Source: an uncultured Acidobacteriota bacterium (lineage in GTDB: Bacteria > Acidobacteriota > Polarisedimenticolia > Polarisedimenticolales > JAIQFR01). From it: a stretch of 64,000 bases of DNA. The translations under genes were made by a program, and so were the position numbers. A model generated the notes under the pieces. It did not search any database. It was not told where the DNA came from and saw only the letters and a list, made by a program, of their open reading frames with translations. How positions within the stretch are numbered: the stretch's first letter is position 1; each line of letters opens with the position of its first letter. Location: the NCBI GenBank assembly GCA_937864465.1, contig CALMJU010000070.1:43109-107108 (forward strand), read 5' to 3'. Shown piece after piece: positions 43,467-51,914 of the stretch.

Positions 43467-44461
43467 GGCGTCGCCTCCGCCTCCGTCTCCTCCTCGAGGA
43501 TCCGGGAGAAGGCCTCCTCGAGGTCGGGCTCGATCCGGTCGCAGGCGTGGACCGCCGATCCGGAGTCGAGGAGCGCCCGCAGCACGCCGTCGAGCCTTCC
43601 GTCCCGGTCGAGAGCGATCGTCACGCGCCGCAGGCCTTCCCCCTCCTCCTCCGAGAGAACCCGGCAGGGGCCGCGGAAGCCGGGAGGCCACCGGTCGACC
43701 TCCAGGCGGAACCGCCGCTCGTCCACGTCCCATCGGCGCACCTCGTCCACGGTCCCGATCCGGCGGATCTTCCCGCGGACGAGGATCGCCACCCGGTCGC
43801 ACAGCGTCTCCGCCTCGTGCAGGTTGTGGGTGGCCAGGAGGACCGTCTTCCCGTCGCGCCCGTTCAGCTCCTCGCGGACGAACGACCGGAGCGACATCGC
43901 GGACGCGGGATCGAGGCTCCGCGTCGGCTCGTCCATCAGCAGGATCGGCGGGTCGTGGAGAAGCGCCCTCGCGACCGCGAGACGCTGCTTCATCCCGGAG
44001 GAGTAATCGGCGAATCGCCGGTCCGCGTCCTCGAGCATCCCCACGCGCCGCAGCAGCTCGTCGATGCGGGCCCCCATCTTCCGGCGCGGCACGTCGTAGA
44101 GGTGCGAGAAGAACCGCAGGTTCTCCCGCCCCGAGAGACGCCAGTAGAACGACCGCTCGTCGGAGTGCACCAGCCCGATCTTGGGCTTCACCCTCCCCTC
44201 GTGCACGGTGTCCTCTCCCCCGATGACCGCCCGCCCGGAGTCCGGCAGGACGAGGCACGAGAGGATCTTCAGGAGCGTCGTCTTCCCCGCCCCGTTTGGA
44301 CCGAGGAGGCCGAAGATCTCGCCCGCCCGGACGCGGAGATCGACCCCCCGGAGCGCCCGGACCCGCTCGGCGCGCCGGAAGGGGTGGCGGACGAGCTCGT
44401 TCACCGGCCGCTTCTTGACGAAGGTCTTCACGACCTGGGAGGCTTCGACGACGTGCTGCAC
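43463..44461 (-). CDS. ABC-2 transporter ATP-binding protein
   Basis: 332 residues from the GTG that follows GAGGAG (an upstream GTG at 44500 is possible). Walker A GLLGPNGAGKTTLL, signature YSSGMKQRLAVARALLHDPP, Walker B ILLMDEPT and the switch His in LATHNLHEAE. The C-terminal 90 residues form an extra domain seen in NodI/DrrA-like exporters. A TACAAT -10-like box (minus strand, 44487-44492) sits 26 bases before the start. Forms a two-gene exporter with the permease. Confidence 0.92.
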   Translation of the reverse strand: MQHVVEASQVVKTFVKKRPVNELVRHPFRRAERVRALRGVDLRVRAGEIFGLLGPNGAGKTTLLKILSCLVLPDSGRAVIGGEDTVHEGRVKPKIGLVHSDERSFYWRLSGRENLRFFSHLYDVPRRKMGARIDELLRRVGMLEDADRRFADYSSGMKQRLAVARALLHDPPILLMDEPTRSLDPASAMSLRSFVREELNGRDGKTVLLATHNLHEAETLCDRVAILVRGKIRRIGTVDEVRRWDVDERRFRLEVDRWPPGFRGPCRVLSEEEGEGLRRVTIALDRDGRLDGVLRALLDSGSAVHACDRIEPDLEEAFSRILEEETEAEATP

Positions 44462-44504
44462 GGGGGCCCGCTCCTCGGAGCGGGGGATTGTAGCCCACAC
44501 GCGG

Positions 44505-45110
44505 CTACTCGGCCGAGGGCGGAGGCGCCGCGGGGGAAGAGAACCACCCGGTCGGGCCGAAGCCGTCCCGCGGCTTCCAGGTCGTATCCACGACGGCGGG
44601 CCGCCACCGCACCGGGCGGAGGCCGGCGCCGCCCTCGGACCGGAAGCCCGAGGCCGGCCACCAGACCGGGTCGAGCACCGGCTCCGCCCATCGGGTGGGG
44701 CGGAACCGCGTCGCGTCCTTCCCCTCGAAGCCGTCCCTCGGGGTCCAGCGCTCCGCGCCGCTCGGAGGCCGGAAGAGCGCCGGCGGCCTCCCGAACGCCG
44801 CCAGCATCTCCCTCCTCCCGGGCGCCGGGACCTCGAGCCCGGCGAGCGTCTCCGACCCCGAGAACGTGAGGCCGGTCGGAGGCGGCGCGTCGCCTCCGGT
44901 CAGCCGCATCTCCTTCACGAGCGCCGCCGGGATGGCCATCACCGTCCCGTCCTCGCCGGCGAGCTGGTACGCGTCCCCCTTTCGCTCGACGGAGACGCCG
45001 GAGAGGACCTGCCCGTCCAGGAGGACGAGCTCCGCCCCGGCCAGCGCCGGGGCGGCGAGGGCGAGGACGGCGACGCCGAGAACCGATGCAGGAAGCGCCC
45101 CGATCCTCAC
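44505..45110 (-). CDS. Secreted protein with exact 28-residue tryptophan repeats
   Basis: 201 residues. A signal peptide (SVLGVAVLALAAPALAGA) precedes a small beta-rich segment (residues 27-75, LVLLDGQVLSGVSVERKGD). Residues 119-183 form a tandem repeat of period 28: the unit is W-x-P-x-x-G-F, eight residues, R-P-x-R-W, eight residues. Two complete copies and the start of a third are present, with conserved Trp, Pro, Gly, Phe and Arg. I recognise no family. Repeated aromatic-rich units suggest binding to glycan or cell-wall polymer. GTG start; the gene is divergent from mscS and 43 bp upstream of the ABC ATPase start. Confidence 0.65.
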   Translation of the reverse strand: MRIGALPASVLGVAVLALAAPALAGAELVLLDGQVLSGVSVERKGDAYQLAGEDGTVMAIPAALVKEMRLTGGDAPPPTGLTFSGSETLAGLEVPAPGRREMLAAFGRPPALFRPPSGAERWTPRDGFEGKDATRFRPTRWAEPVLDPVWWPASGFRSEGGAGLRPVRWRPAVVDTTWKPRDGFGPTGWFSSPAAPPPSAE

Positions 45111-45173
45111 GATTCGGATCTCCCCCCGGGAGGAATCATAGGTCCTCCGGGAAGCGCGTGCTAACCTCGGGCC

Positions 45174-46046
45174 GTGAGCGACATCGGACCACACCTCCTG
45201 GGCTGGGCGGAAGCCCACGTCCCGAACGCCGTCCGGATCGTCCTGATCCCGCTGGTCGCGTGGCTCCTTTCGAAGCTGGTGCGGAGGCTGATCCGGCGCC
45301 TCGAGCGGCTCGCGGACGACGGCGACCCCGCGACGCAGAACGAGGCCGAGCGCCGGGCCGCCACGCTGGGGCGCATCCTGCGCCAGGTCTCCGGAATCTT
45401 CCTCTGGGGGACCGCGGCGATGCTGATCCTGAGCGAGCTCGGGGTTTCGCTCGGTCCGATCCTCGCGGGCGCCGGGATCGCAGGCCTCGCGGTGGGATTC
45501 GGGGCGCAGGCGCTCGTGAAGGACGTGATCGCGGGCTTCTTCATCCTGCTGGAGAACCAGTTCCGCGTCGGCGACGTGATCGAGACCGTGGGCGTGGCGG
45601 GAGCGGTCGAGGCGATCAACCTGCGCACGACCGTGCTGCGGGACGTCGAGGGCCGCATCCACGTCGTTCCGAACGGGACGATCGCCGTGGTCACGAACCT
45701 GACCCACGGGTGGTCGCGCGCGGTCGTCGACGTCGGCGTCCCCTACGAGGAGGACACCGACCGGGTGCTCGCGGTGCTGCGCGAGGTCGGCGCCGGGATG
45801 GAGAGCGATCCGGAGTGGGCGCCGAGGCTCGCGGGAGCGTTCCAGGTTCCCGGCATCGAGCGGCTCGGCGATTCCTCGGTCGTCGTCCGGATCCTCGTGG
45901 ACACGAAGCCCCTCGACCGCTTCGCCGTCGCCCGCGAGATGAGGCGCCGGGTGAAGAGGGCCTTCGACGAGGCGGGGATCTCGATCCCGTTCCCCCAGCT
46001 CACCGTGCACCTGCCGGAGCGCCCCCCCGCCCGCGGAGGCGGCTGA
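45174..46046 (+). CDS. MscS-type mechanosensitive channel
   Basis: 290 residues. Three hydrophobic segments lie in the first 125 residues. The pore-lining helix is the glycine/alanine-rich GAGIAGLAVGFGAQALVKDVIAGFFILLENQF, then the beta domain (FRVGDVIETVGVAGAVEAINLRTTVLRD) and the cytoplasmic alpha/beta domain. Releases solutes on osmotic downshock. GTG start with no ribosome site; TAACCT ends 6 bases before the start codon, so the mRNA may be leaderless. Confidence 0.93.
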   Translation: MSDIGPHLLGWAEAHVPNAVRIVLIPLVAWLLSKLVRRLIRRLERLADDGDPATQNEAERRAATLGRILRQVSGIFLWGTAAMLILSELGVSLGPILAGAGIAGLAVGFGAQALVKDVIAGFFILLENQFRVGDVIETVGVAGAVEAINLRTTVLRDVEGRIHVVPNGTIAVVTNLTHGWSRAVVDVGVPYEEDTDRVLAVLREVGAGMESDPEWAPRLAGAFQVPGIERLGDSSVVVRILVDTKPLDRFAVAREMRRRVKRAFDEAGISIPFPQLTVHLPERPPARGGG

Positions 46047-46063
46047 CCGGAAGCCGCCCGGCG

Positions 46064-46561
46064 TCAGAGCGCGGCGAGCGCGGCGTCGTAATCCGGCTCC
46101 TGCGTGATCTCCGGGACGAGCTGGCGGTGGACGACCCGGTCCGACGCGTCGAGGACGACGACCGCCCGCGCGGCGAGGCCGGCCAGCGGGCCGTCCGCCA
46201 GGAGGACGCCGTAGTCCCTCGCGAAGTCCTTCGACCGCATCATCGAGAGCGGCACGACGCTGTCGAGCCCTTCCGCCTCGCAGAACCGGCTCGCGGCGAA
46301 CGGCAGGTCCGCGGAGACGATCAGCACGACGGAGTCGCCGCGCCCCGACACCTTCTCGTTGAACTTCCTCGCGGAGGCGGCGCACACCGGCGTGTCGAGG
46401 CTCGGCACGATGTTCAGGACCTTCTTCTTGCCTGCCCACGCGGAGAGCGAGCGGTCGGCGAGGTCCTTCCCGACCAGCCGGAAGTCCGGCGCCCGGCTCC
46501 CGACGGCGGGGAGCTCCCCGTTCGTGTGGATCGGATTCCCCTTGAGCGTCACGGTGGCCAT
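46064..46561 (-). CDS. tpx: Thiol peroxidase (atypical 2-Cys peroxiredoxin)
   Basis: 165 residues, the usual length. The peroxidatic Cys is in [16 protein letters not shown] and the resolving Cys in [10 protein letters not shown], 34 residues apart, as in Tpx. The N-terminal [18 protein letters not shown] is the family signature. Removes peroxides using thioredoxin, matching the trxB elsewhere in the window. ATG start; its upstream region shares space with the divergent RelA/SpoT-like gene. Confidence 0.96.
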   Translation of the reverse strand: MATVTLKGNPIHTNGELPAVGSRAPDFRLVGKDLADRSLSAWAGKKKVLNIVPSLDTPVCAASARKFNEKVSGRGDSVVLIVSADLPFAASRFCEAEGLDSVVPLSMMRSKDFARDYGVLLADGPLAGLAARAVVVLDASDRVVHRQLVPEITQEPDYDAALAAL

Positions 46562-46747
46562 GTCGTCCGTTCCTCCGGGGCCGGAGTCCCCGGCCCGAAT
46601 CCCCCGCGAAGGGCCGAAGCCTAGCACGGCGCGCGTCCAGGCGCCGTCGGCCGCCCGGCACGTTGACGCGGGACCCCGCCCGGCGTACTGTCGCCGCCCG
46701 GAACGTCCGACCGCGTCTCCAGGGCGCGAGGAGCAGGAGAGCGCGCC

Positions 46748-47995
46748 GTGACGGACTCCTTCTCGCCTTCCCCGGGTGTCTCGGCCGAACGGGGGCCCCA
46801 TCCCCTCCTCGACCCCCGGCTGCCGAGCCGGGATCCGGCCCTCGCGCGCCTCTGGATCGCGACCTACCGGAAGGCGATCCGGGAGCCGGAGACCTGGTCC
46901 CGCATGCTCGCGGCGTACGCCCGGCCGGCGGGAGGCGACGCCCCCTCGGAGGAGGACGTGGCCCCCTTCTTCCGGGAGGCGGACCTCTACCTCGACGACC
47001 TCCTGCGGCTCGTCCCGGAGGTGCTCGCGCGGCATCTCGAGCCGCAGGCGAGGACGCGGCGCCTCAACGACATGCTCTCGCTCTTCCGCGCCGTCTTCGA
47101 GGGCCCGAGCCCGAGGATCCGCTACGAGGCCCAGCGAAAGCTCTTCCTGTCGAAGATCTTCTTCGACGTCGAGCACTGCCGCTCGATCCGCGACGGCCCG
47201 CGCCACCAGCAGCGGTTCGAGTCGCTCCTCTCGGCGGCGCTCTGGAGGGAGGCGGACGCCGGGGGAGACGTCGAGATCTGCTGCCGGCTGGAGCGCACGG
47301 CGTCGGGCGGCGACCTCCTCGAGGTGGGGGTGCCGCGGGACCGGGCGACGCGCTGCTGGCGCTTCCAGATGCGCCGCCTCCCGCCCGCCGAGGGGGAAGG
47401 CGAGGTGGACGTCTACCACTACCGGTCGCGCTTCAAGAAGGAATCGATCCCGGCCCCTCCGACGCTCGACCCGGGCGGATTCCTGCTCCTCGCCGAGGAG
47501 CCGCGCTGGCCGAGCCTGGGAGGGCGCAGCGGGTCCATCGTCAGCAAGATGATCCGGAGGGGCCTTCCGGATCCCGGCATGGTGCAGGACGTGCTCGGCG
47601 CGATGTTCATCGTCGGCGATCGAAGGCAGGCGTACTCCCTAGAGCACCGCCTCGTCGCGGCGCTCGGGGGCCCCCTTCGCTTCCGGGACCGCGTGGACAC
47701 GCTGCGGGGGGAGCGCGACCGGGCCAAGCTCGACCACCGATCCTCCAGCGGATTCCGGGTCCTGAAATCGATCGTGGACATCCTCGTCGAGGACCCCTCG
47801 GCGAGCGTCCCCTACCTGTTCGCCGTCGAGATCCAGGTGTTCCCGCTCGAGGCGTACCTGAAGACCCTTCTCGACGAGAGCTTCGCGAGCCACACCGCCT
47901 ACAAGAGGAGGCAGTTCCTCCGGGACCTGATCCCCGCCCTCTTCCCGCCCGAGATCTTCGGCGAGGAGACGCGGCTGCTGGGCGCGACCACCTGA
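46748..47995 (+). CDS. Divergent RelA/SpoT-fold nucleotidyltransferase-like protein
   Basis: 415 residues. I do not recognise the whole protein, but residues 255-390 follow the (p)ppGpp synthetase pattern: R-x-G-S-I-V-S-K-M (RxKxxSixxK region), [10 protein letters not shown] with the metal Asp, [17 protein letters not shown] (GY[RQ]SxH region, here Lys in place of His), AVEIQVFP with the second acidic residue and [10 protein letters not shown] (HxxYK). The N-terminal 220 residues have no domain I can name: helical, with [14 protein letters not shown]. No HD hydrolase, TGS or ACT domain is present. GTG start after AGGAGAG. It may be a small alarmone synthetase, a tRNA-CCA or nucleotide-modifying toxin relative, or an inactive fold; see findings. 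Confidence 0.55.
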   Translation: MTDSFSPSPGVSAERGPHPLLDPRLPSRDPALARLWIATYRKAIREPETWSRMLAAYARPAGGDAPSEEDVAPFFREADLYLDDLLRLVPEVLARHLEPQARTRRLNDMLSLFRAVFEGPSPRIRYEAQRKLFLSKIFFDVEHCRSIRDGPRHQQRFESLLSAALWREADAGGDVEICCRLERTASGGDLLEVGVPRDRATRCWRFQMRRLPPAEGEGEVDVYHYRSRFKKESIPAPPTLDPGGFLLLAEEPRWPSLGGRSGSIVSKMIRRGLPDPGMVQDVLGAMFIVGDRRQAYSLEHRLVAALGGPLRFRDRVDTLRGERDRAKLDHRSSSGFRVLKSIVDILVEDPSASVPYLFAVEIQVFPLEAYLKTLLDESFASHTAYKRRQFLRDLIPALFPPEIFGEETRLLGATT

Positions 47996-48023
47996 CCGGA
48001 TCCTCCCGGGCCGTTCGCGGAGT

Positions 48024-48029
48024 TAGAAT
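48024..48029 (+). promoter_or_regulatory. -10 box TAGAAT before the acyl-CoA dehydrogenase gene
   Basis: TAGAAT lies 62 bases before the ATG, which has AAGGAGG at 48079-48085. No -35 match is visible. Confidence 0.45.
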
Positions 48030-48091
48030 ACGGGGCTTCCGTGAGATCGACCGTCCGAGCGCCCTGCGGGGAGCGTCGAAGGAGGAACGCC

Positions 48092-49258
48092 ATGTCGAGC
48101 GAGAATGCGATCCGGCCCGCCCTGACCGTTTTCGGCGAGGAGGAATCCATGTTCCGCGAGGCCGTGAGGGACTTCGCCGAGAACGAGGTCCGGCCCCGGG
48201 TCGCGGCGATGGACGAGGCGGGGAAGTACGACGAGAGCCTGATCCCCAAGCTGTTCGAGATGGGCCTCATGTCGATCGAGATCCCGGATGCGCTCGGGGG
48301 AGCCGGGGGCACCTTCTTCCAGTCCATCCTGGCGGTGGAGGAGATCTCGCGCGTCGACGCCGCGGTCGGCGTGCTCGTGGACGTCCAGAACACGCTGTTC
48401 ATCAACGCCCTGCTCCGCTGGGGAACCGAGGCGCAGAAGAAGGAGTTCCTCGGGGGCGCCGTCGAGGGATCGGTCTGCGCCTACGCCCTCTCGGAGGCGG
48501 GCTCGGGCTCCGACGCGTTCGCCCTCAAGACGCGCGCGACGCCGAAGGACGGCGGGTTCGTGCTCGACGGGCAGAAGCTCTGGATCACGAACGCCGGCGA
48601 GGCGAGCCAGTTCCTGGTGTTCGCGACGATCGACCCGTCCAAGGGATACAAGGGGATCACCGCCTTCCTCGTGAAGCGCGACGACGCCGGCTTCTCGGTC
48701 GGGAAGCGGGAGCACAAGCTCGGGATCCGGGCCTCCAGCACGTGCGAGCTCCTCCTCGATCAGTGCTTCGTTCCCGCCGGCCGGGTGATCGGCGAGGTCG
48801 GCAAGGGGTACAAGATCGCGATCGAGACGCTCAACGAGGGCCGGATCGGGATCGGCGCCCAGATGGTCGGCGTGGCGCAGGGGGCGCTCGACGCCGCGCG
48901 CAGGTACGCCCTCGAGCGCGAGCAGTTCGGCAAGAAGATCGCCGAGTTCCAGGGGATCCAGTTCCTGCTCGCCGACTGCGCGACCCGGCTCGAGGCGGCG
49001 CGCCTCCTCGTCTACAACGCGGCCCGCCTCAAGGAGGGAGGGCAGCCGTTCGTCAGGGAGGCGGCGATCGCCAAGCTGTTCGCGAGCGAGGCGGCGGAGA
49101 AGGTCGCGGCGTCCGCCCTAGAGGTGTTCGGCGGCTACGGGTACACGGTCGACTACCCCGCGGAGAAGTACTACCGCGACGCCAAGATCGGGAAGATCTA
49201 CGAGGGGACGTCGTTCATGCAGCTCCAGACGATCGCGAAGCTGCTGCTGTCGGAGTAG
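48092..49258 (+). CDS. Acyl-CoA dehydrogenase
   Basis: 388 residues. N-terminal helical domain, beta-sheet domain with CAYALSEAGSGSDAFALKT and DGQKLWITNAGEASQFLVF (FAD/substrate loop) and C-terminal helices. The catalytic base is the Glu in IGKIYEGTSFMQLQTI, in the position used by short- and branched-chain enzymes. The FAD-binding FGGYGYTVDYPAEKYYRDAKI is intact. Feeds electrons to electron-transfer flavoprotein in beta-oxidation or amino-acid breakdown. Followed immediately by an SDR gene. Confidence 0.95.
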   Translation: MSSENAIRPALTVFGEEESMFREAVRDFAENEVRPRVAAMDEAGKYDESLIPKLFEMGLMSIEIPDALGGAGGTFFQSILAVEEISRVDAAVGVLVDVQNTLFINALLRWGTEAQKKEFLGGAVEGSVCAYALSEAGSGSDAFALKTRATPKDGGFVLDGQKLWITNAGEASQFLVFATIDPSKGYKGITAFLVKRDDAGFSVGKREHKLGIRASSTCELLLDQCFVPAGRVIGEVGKGYKIAIETLNEGRIGIGAQMVGVAQGALDAARRYALEREQFGKKIAEFQGIQFLLADCATRLEAARLLVYNAARLKEGGQPFVREAAIAKLFASEAAEKVAASALEVFGGYGYTVDYPAEKYYRDAKIGKIYEGTSFMQLQTIAKLLLSE

Positions 49259-49260
49259 GG

Positions 49261-50046
49261 TTGGACCTCGGGATCCGCGGCAAGGTCGCGCTCGTCACGG
49301 GCGCGAGCGAGGGGCTGGGCCTCGCCTCCGCCCGGGCGCTGGCGGGGGAAGGGGCGCAGATCGCGATCGCCGCCCGGAGGCCGGAGAGGCTGCGCGCCGC
49401 GGCCGAGGAGATCTGCGCGGCGACCGGGGCCGAGATCCTCGCGCTCCCCGCGGACGTCACGGACCGCGCCGCCTCTGCGCGGCTGGTCGAGGAGGTCGCG
49501 AAGCGCCTCGGCCCGGTCGAGATCCTCGTGGCGAACTGCGGGGGGCCGAGACCCGGCTCGTTCTGCGACCTCGCCTGGGAGGACTGGGCGCAGGCGTTCG
49601 GCCAGGTCGTGGGCCCTCTGCACCATCTCGCCTCGGCCGTCCTTCCCGCGATGCGGGAGGCTTGCTGGGGGCGGATCGTCTCCATCCAGAGCGTCAGCGT
49701 GCGCCAGCCGGTCGCTTCCCTCCTGCTGTCGAACGCCCTCAGGCCCGCGGCGGCCGCGCTCGTCAAGGGGCTCGCCGCGGAGCTCGCCCCCTTCGGGATC
49801 ACGGTCAACGTCGTGGGGCCCGGCCCCTCGCGAACGGGGCGCATCCTGCAGCTCGGCCGCTTCCGGAGCCCGGGAGCCGAGGACGAAGAGATCGCGCGCT
49901 CCCTCGGGGAAGACCTCCCGATCGGCCGCCTCGTCGAGCCGGACGAGGTCGCCGCCGCGGTCGCCTGGCTCTGCTCCGTGCAGGCCGCGGCGGTGACCGG
50001 CGCGTACTTCCCCGTGGACGGGGGGACGATCCGCGCGCAAATGTAG
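49261..50046 (+). CDS. Short-chain dehydrogenase/reductase, subfamily lacking the YxxxK motif
   Basis: 261 residues. Cofactor site ALVTGASEGLGLASARALAG, then VANCGGPRPG at the NNAG position and a C-terminal VDGGTI. The normal YxxxK pair is missing: the segment after the catalytic Ser reads LLLSNALRPAAAALVKGLA, with Ser-Asn-Ala-Leu-Arg at that place. A known SDR subgroup has this substitution and its chemistry is unclear. TTG start two bases after the acyl-CoA dehydrogenase stop, so the two form an operon; role in the same acyl pathway is inferred. Confidence 0.85.
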   Translation: MDLGIRGKVALVTGASEGLGLASARALAGEGAQIAIAARRPERLRAAAEEICAATGAEILALPADVTDRAASARLVEEVAKRLGPVEILVANCGGPRPGSFCDLAWEDWAQAFGQVVGPLHHLASAVLPAMREACWGRIVSIQSVSVRQPVASLLLSNALRPAAAALVKGLAAELAPFGITVNVVGPGPSRTGRILQLGRFRSPGAEDEEIARSLGEDLPIGRLVEPDEVAAAVAWLCSVQAAAVTGAYFPVDGGTIRAQM

Positions 50047-50059
50047 GCGGGAGAAGAAA

Positions 50060-50085
50060 AGGGGCGCCGCTCCCGCGGCGCCCCT
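50060..50085 (-). terminator. Rho-independent terminator of the RRM gene
   Basis: Perfect 11-bp stem (AGGGGCGCCGC/GCGGCGCCCCT) with a 4-base loop; on the minus strand it is followed by TTTCTTCTC. It lies 31 bases past the RRM stop and also sits between convergent genes. Confidence 0.85.
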
Positions 50086-50115
50086 CGAACGAACCCCTCT
50101 CGAGATCCGGACGGA

Positions 50116-50418
50116 TCAGTAGCGGCTGCGACCGCGTCCGCCGCCGAATCCGCCGCCGCCGCCGCCCGACCGCTCCTTCGCCTCGTTGACGGTCAGCGGG
50201 CGACCGCCGAAATCGCGACCGTTCAGCTCGCGGATGGCTCCGTCGGCGTCCTGGGCACTGCCCATCTCCACGAAGCCGAAGCCTCGGGGCCGACCGGTGT
50301 CGCGATCGGTGACGAGCTTGACCTCGGTGACGGACCGGCCGTCCCGGGAGAAGAGCTCGCGGATCTGCTCCTGATCCGCGTCGAAGGGGAGGTTGCCGAC
50401 GTACAGTCTGGTTCCCAT
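50116..50418 (-). CDS. RRM RNA-binding protein with Gly-rich tail
   Basis: 100 residues. A single RRM with RNP2 (TRLYVGNLPF) and RNP1 (GRPRGFGFVEM), then NGRDFGGRPLTVNEAKER and a Gly/Arg-rich tail (GGGGGGFGGGRGRSRY). It resembles bacterial cold-induced RNA-binding proteins that act as RNA chaperones. Starts at ATG with no strong ribosome site; the 255-bp upstream gap up to the small gene at 50674 contains AT-rich stretches but no promoter I can define. Confidence 0.92.
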   Translation of the reverse strand: MGTRLYVGNLPFDADQEQIRELFSRDGRSVTEVKLVTDRDTGRPRGFGFVEMGSAQDADGAIRELNGRDFGGRPLTVNEAKERSGGGGGGFGGGRGRSRY

Positions 50419-50673
50419 GTCTCGAACTCCTGCCGCGCCTCGCTCGGCGCCGTTCTCGGGTTCCGGCCGCAGACCCGATCCGTCGGGTCGTGGATACGCG
50501 CCTCGGCACGTCCACCGGCTTCGGCACGTCATTCTTTCGTTTCTGTACGAGAGGATGCCGACCAGAACCTGGATTGAGGATACAGGAGAACTCGGCGGCC
50601 GTCAAAGTCCCGCCCCGAGGGGCCGGGCCCCGCCCGGCTGGGGACGTGGTATCGTTCATCGGAGATCCCGCTC

Positions 50674-50937
50674 GTGAAGAAGGAAACCGTCCCCGCTTCG
50701 TCGGCCGAGTTCGGACCGTGGACCGCGGCCCGCTTCCACACCCAGGAGGCCCGCGACCACTTCCTCGTGGCGTTCGCGGCGCTCCGGACGGACGAGGTCG
50801 AGGCCGTGGGGATGCCCGGGGAAGGCCGGGGTGCGCTGGTCCGCTGGCGCCCCGGAAAGTTCCTGGGCCTCAACGACGTCGCCCACGGTCACGGGGGACG
50901 GATCGTCCTTCCCGCGACGCGACGGCGAGGGGGTTGA
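50674..50937 (+). CDS. Hypothetical small protein (87 residues)
   Basis: GTG start. TATCGT at 50650-50655 is a possible -10 box. The sequence has protein-like composition (VRWRPGKFLGLNDVAHGHGG) with a His/Gly-rich segment but no family I know. Could be a real short gene or a chance frame; no ribosome site supports it. Convergent with the arsenite methyltransferase gene. Confidence 0.45.
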   Translation: MKKETVPASSAEFGPWTAARFHTQEARDHFLVAFAALRTDEVEAVGMPGEGRGALVRWRPGKFLGLNDVAHGHGGRIVLPATRRRGG

Positions 50938-50976
50938 AGTAGGAGCGGAAGGCGCTCTCGCCCGCCCGCCGCCCCC

Positions 50977-51834
50977 TTACGCCGGCTTGACCGCCCGAAA
51001 CGTCACCGAGCGCACCTTCCCCTCGAAATCGCGAGGCGTCACCCCCTCGCGGGCGAGGGACGCGAGGAGATCGTCCGGAAGCACGCAGGCGCCCGTGGCG
51101 AGGAAGTCGACGTCCCGGAGGATCCGGATCTCGCCGAGGCCGGCATCCCGGACCCCTCGGAAGTACTCGTCGCGCTCCATCGCCCCGGCGACGCAGCCGA
51201 CGTAGGCGAGCAGGTCCCGCCCCACGGCCTCGGGCAGCCTGCCGTCGAGCACGATGTCGGAAATCACGAGCCTCCCGCCGGGCTTGAGGACGCGCGCGAT
51301 CTCCCGGAACACGGCCGCCTTGGCGGGAACCAGGTTGATGACGCAGTTGCTCGTCACCGCGTCCACCGAGGCGCTCTCGACGGGCAGCCGCTCGAGCCGT
51401 CCCTCGCGGAACTCGACGTGGGGAAGGCCGGCGGCGGCGGCGTGGGCCCGGGCCTTCTCGATCATCGAGGGAGTCATGTCCACGCCGATCACCCGCCCAG
51501 CGGGGCCGACGCCGCGCGCCGCGAGCAGCGCGTCCATTCCGGCGCCCGATCCGAGATCGAGCACCGTCTCCCCCGGCCGCGGATCGAGGGCCTCGACCGG
51601 GGCTCCGCATCCCAGACCGAGATTCGCCCCCGCGGGGAGATCCGCGAGATCCCCCTTCGCGTAGCCGATGGCGAGCGCCGTCGCGAGCTCGCCGGCCGGG
51701 CCGCACCCGCACGCCCCGCCGTCGGCGATCCGTCCGTACCGCTCCCGAACCTTCTCCACGATCTTCTCCGAGTCCGCCGGCAGTCGGCCCGGCTCCCCGG
51801 CTCCCGATCCGCAGCATCCGCGTTCCCGACCCAT
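50977..51834 (-). CDS. arsM: Arsenite S-adenosylmethionine methyltransferase
   Basis: 285 residues. SAM-binding motif I TVLDLGSGAGMDALL and the family-specific NLGLGCGAPVEAL. The three Cys that bind As(III) are all present: GLGCG, SNCVINL and YVGCVAGA, together with CCGSG and CGCGPAG near the N-terminus. It methylates arsenite, giving volatile methylarsenicals. No ars regulator or other ars gene is beside it in this window. The start at ATG is 81 bp upstream of the divergent cytochrome gene start. Confidence 0.9.
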   Translation of the reverse strand: MGRERGCCGSGAGEPGRLPADSEKIVEKVRERYGRIADGGACGCGPAGELATALAIGYAKGDLADLPAGANLGLGCGAPVEALDPRPGETVLDLGSGAGMDALLAARGVGPAGRVIGVDMTPSMIEKARAHAAAAGLPHVEFREGRLERLPVESASVDAVTSNCVINLVPAKAAVFREIARVLKPGGRLVISDIVLDGRLPEAVGRDLLAYVGCVAGAMERDEYFRGVRDAGLGEIRILRDVDFLATGACVLPDDLLASLAREGVTPRDFEGKVRSVTFRAVKPA

Positions 51835-51914
51835 TGCGCCCTCCCCGCGCGTCTCTCCGCGCCCTTCCCATGATACGATCGCCCTCAAGCGAGCACCTTC
51901 GCGGAGGGCAATCG

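Noticed and set aside
46663..50046. A 1127-codon plus-strand frame covering three genes
   Set aside because: Only its last 261 codons are the real SDR; upstream it is the wrong frame of the RelA/SpoT-like and acyl-CoA dehydrogenase genes.
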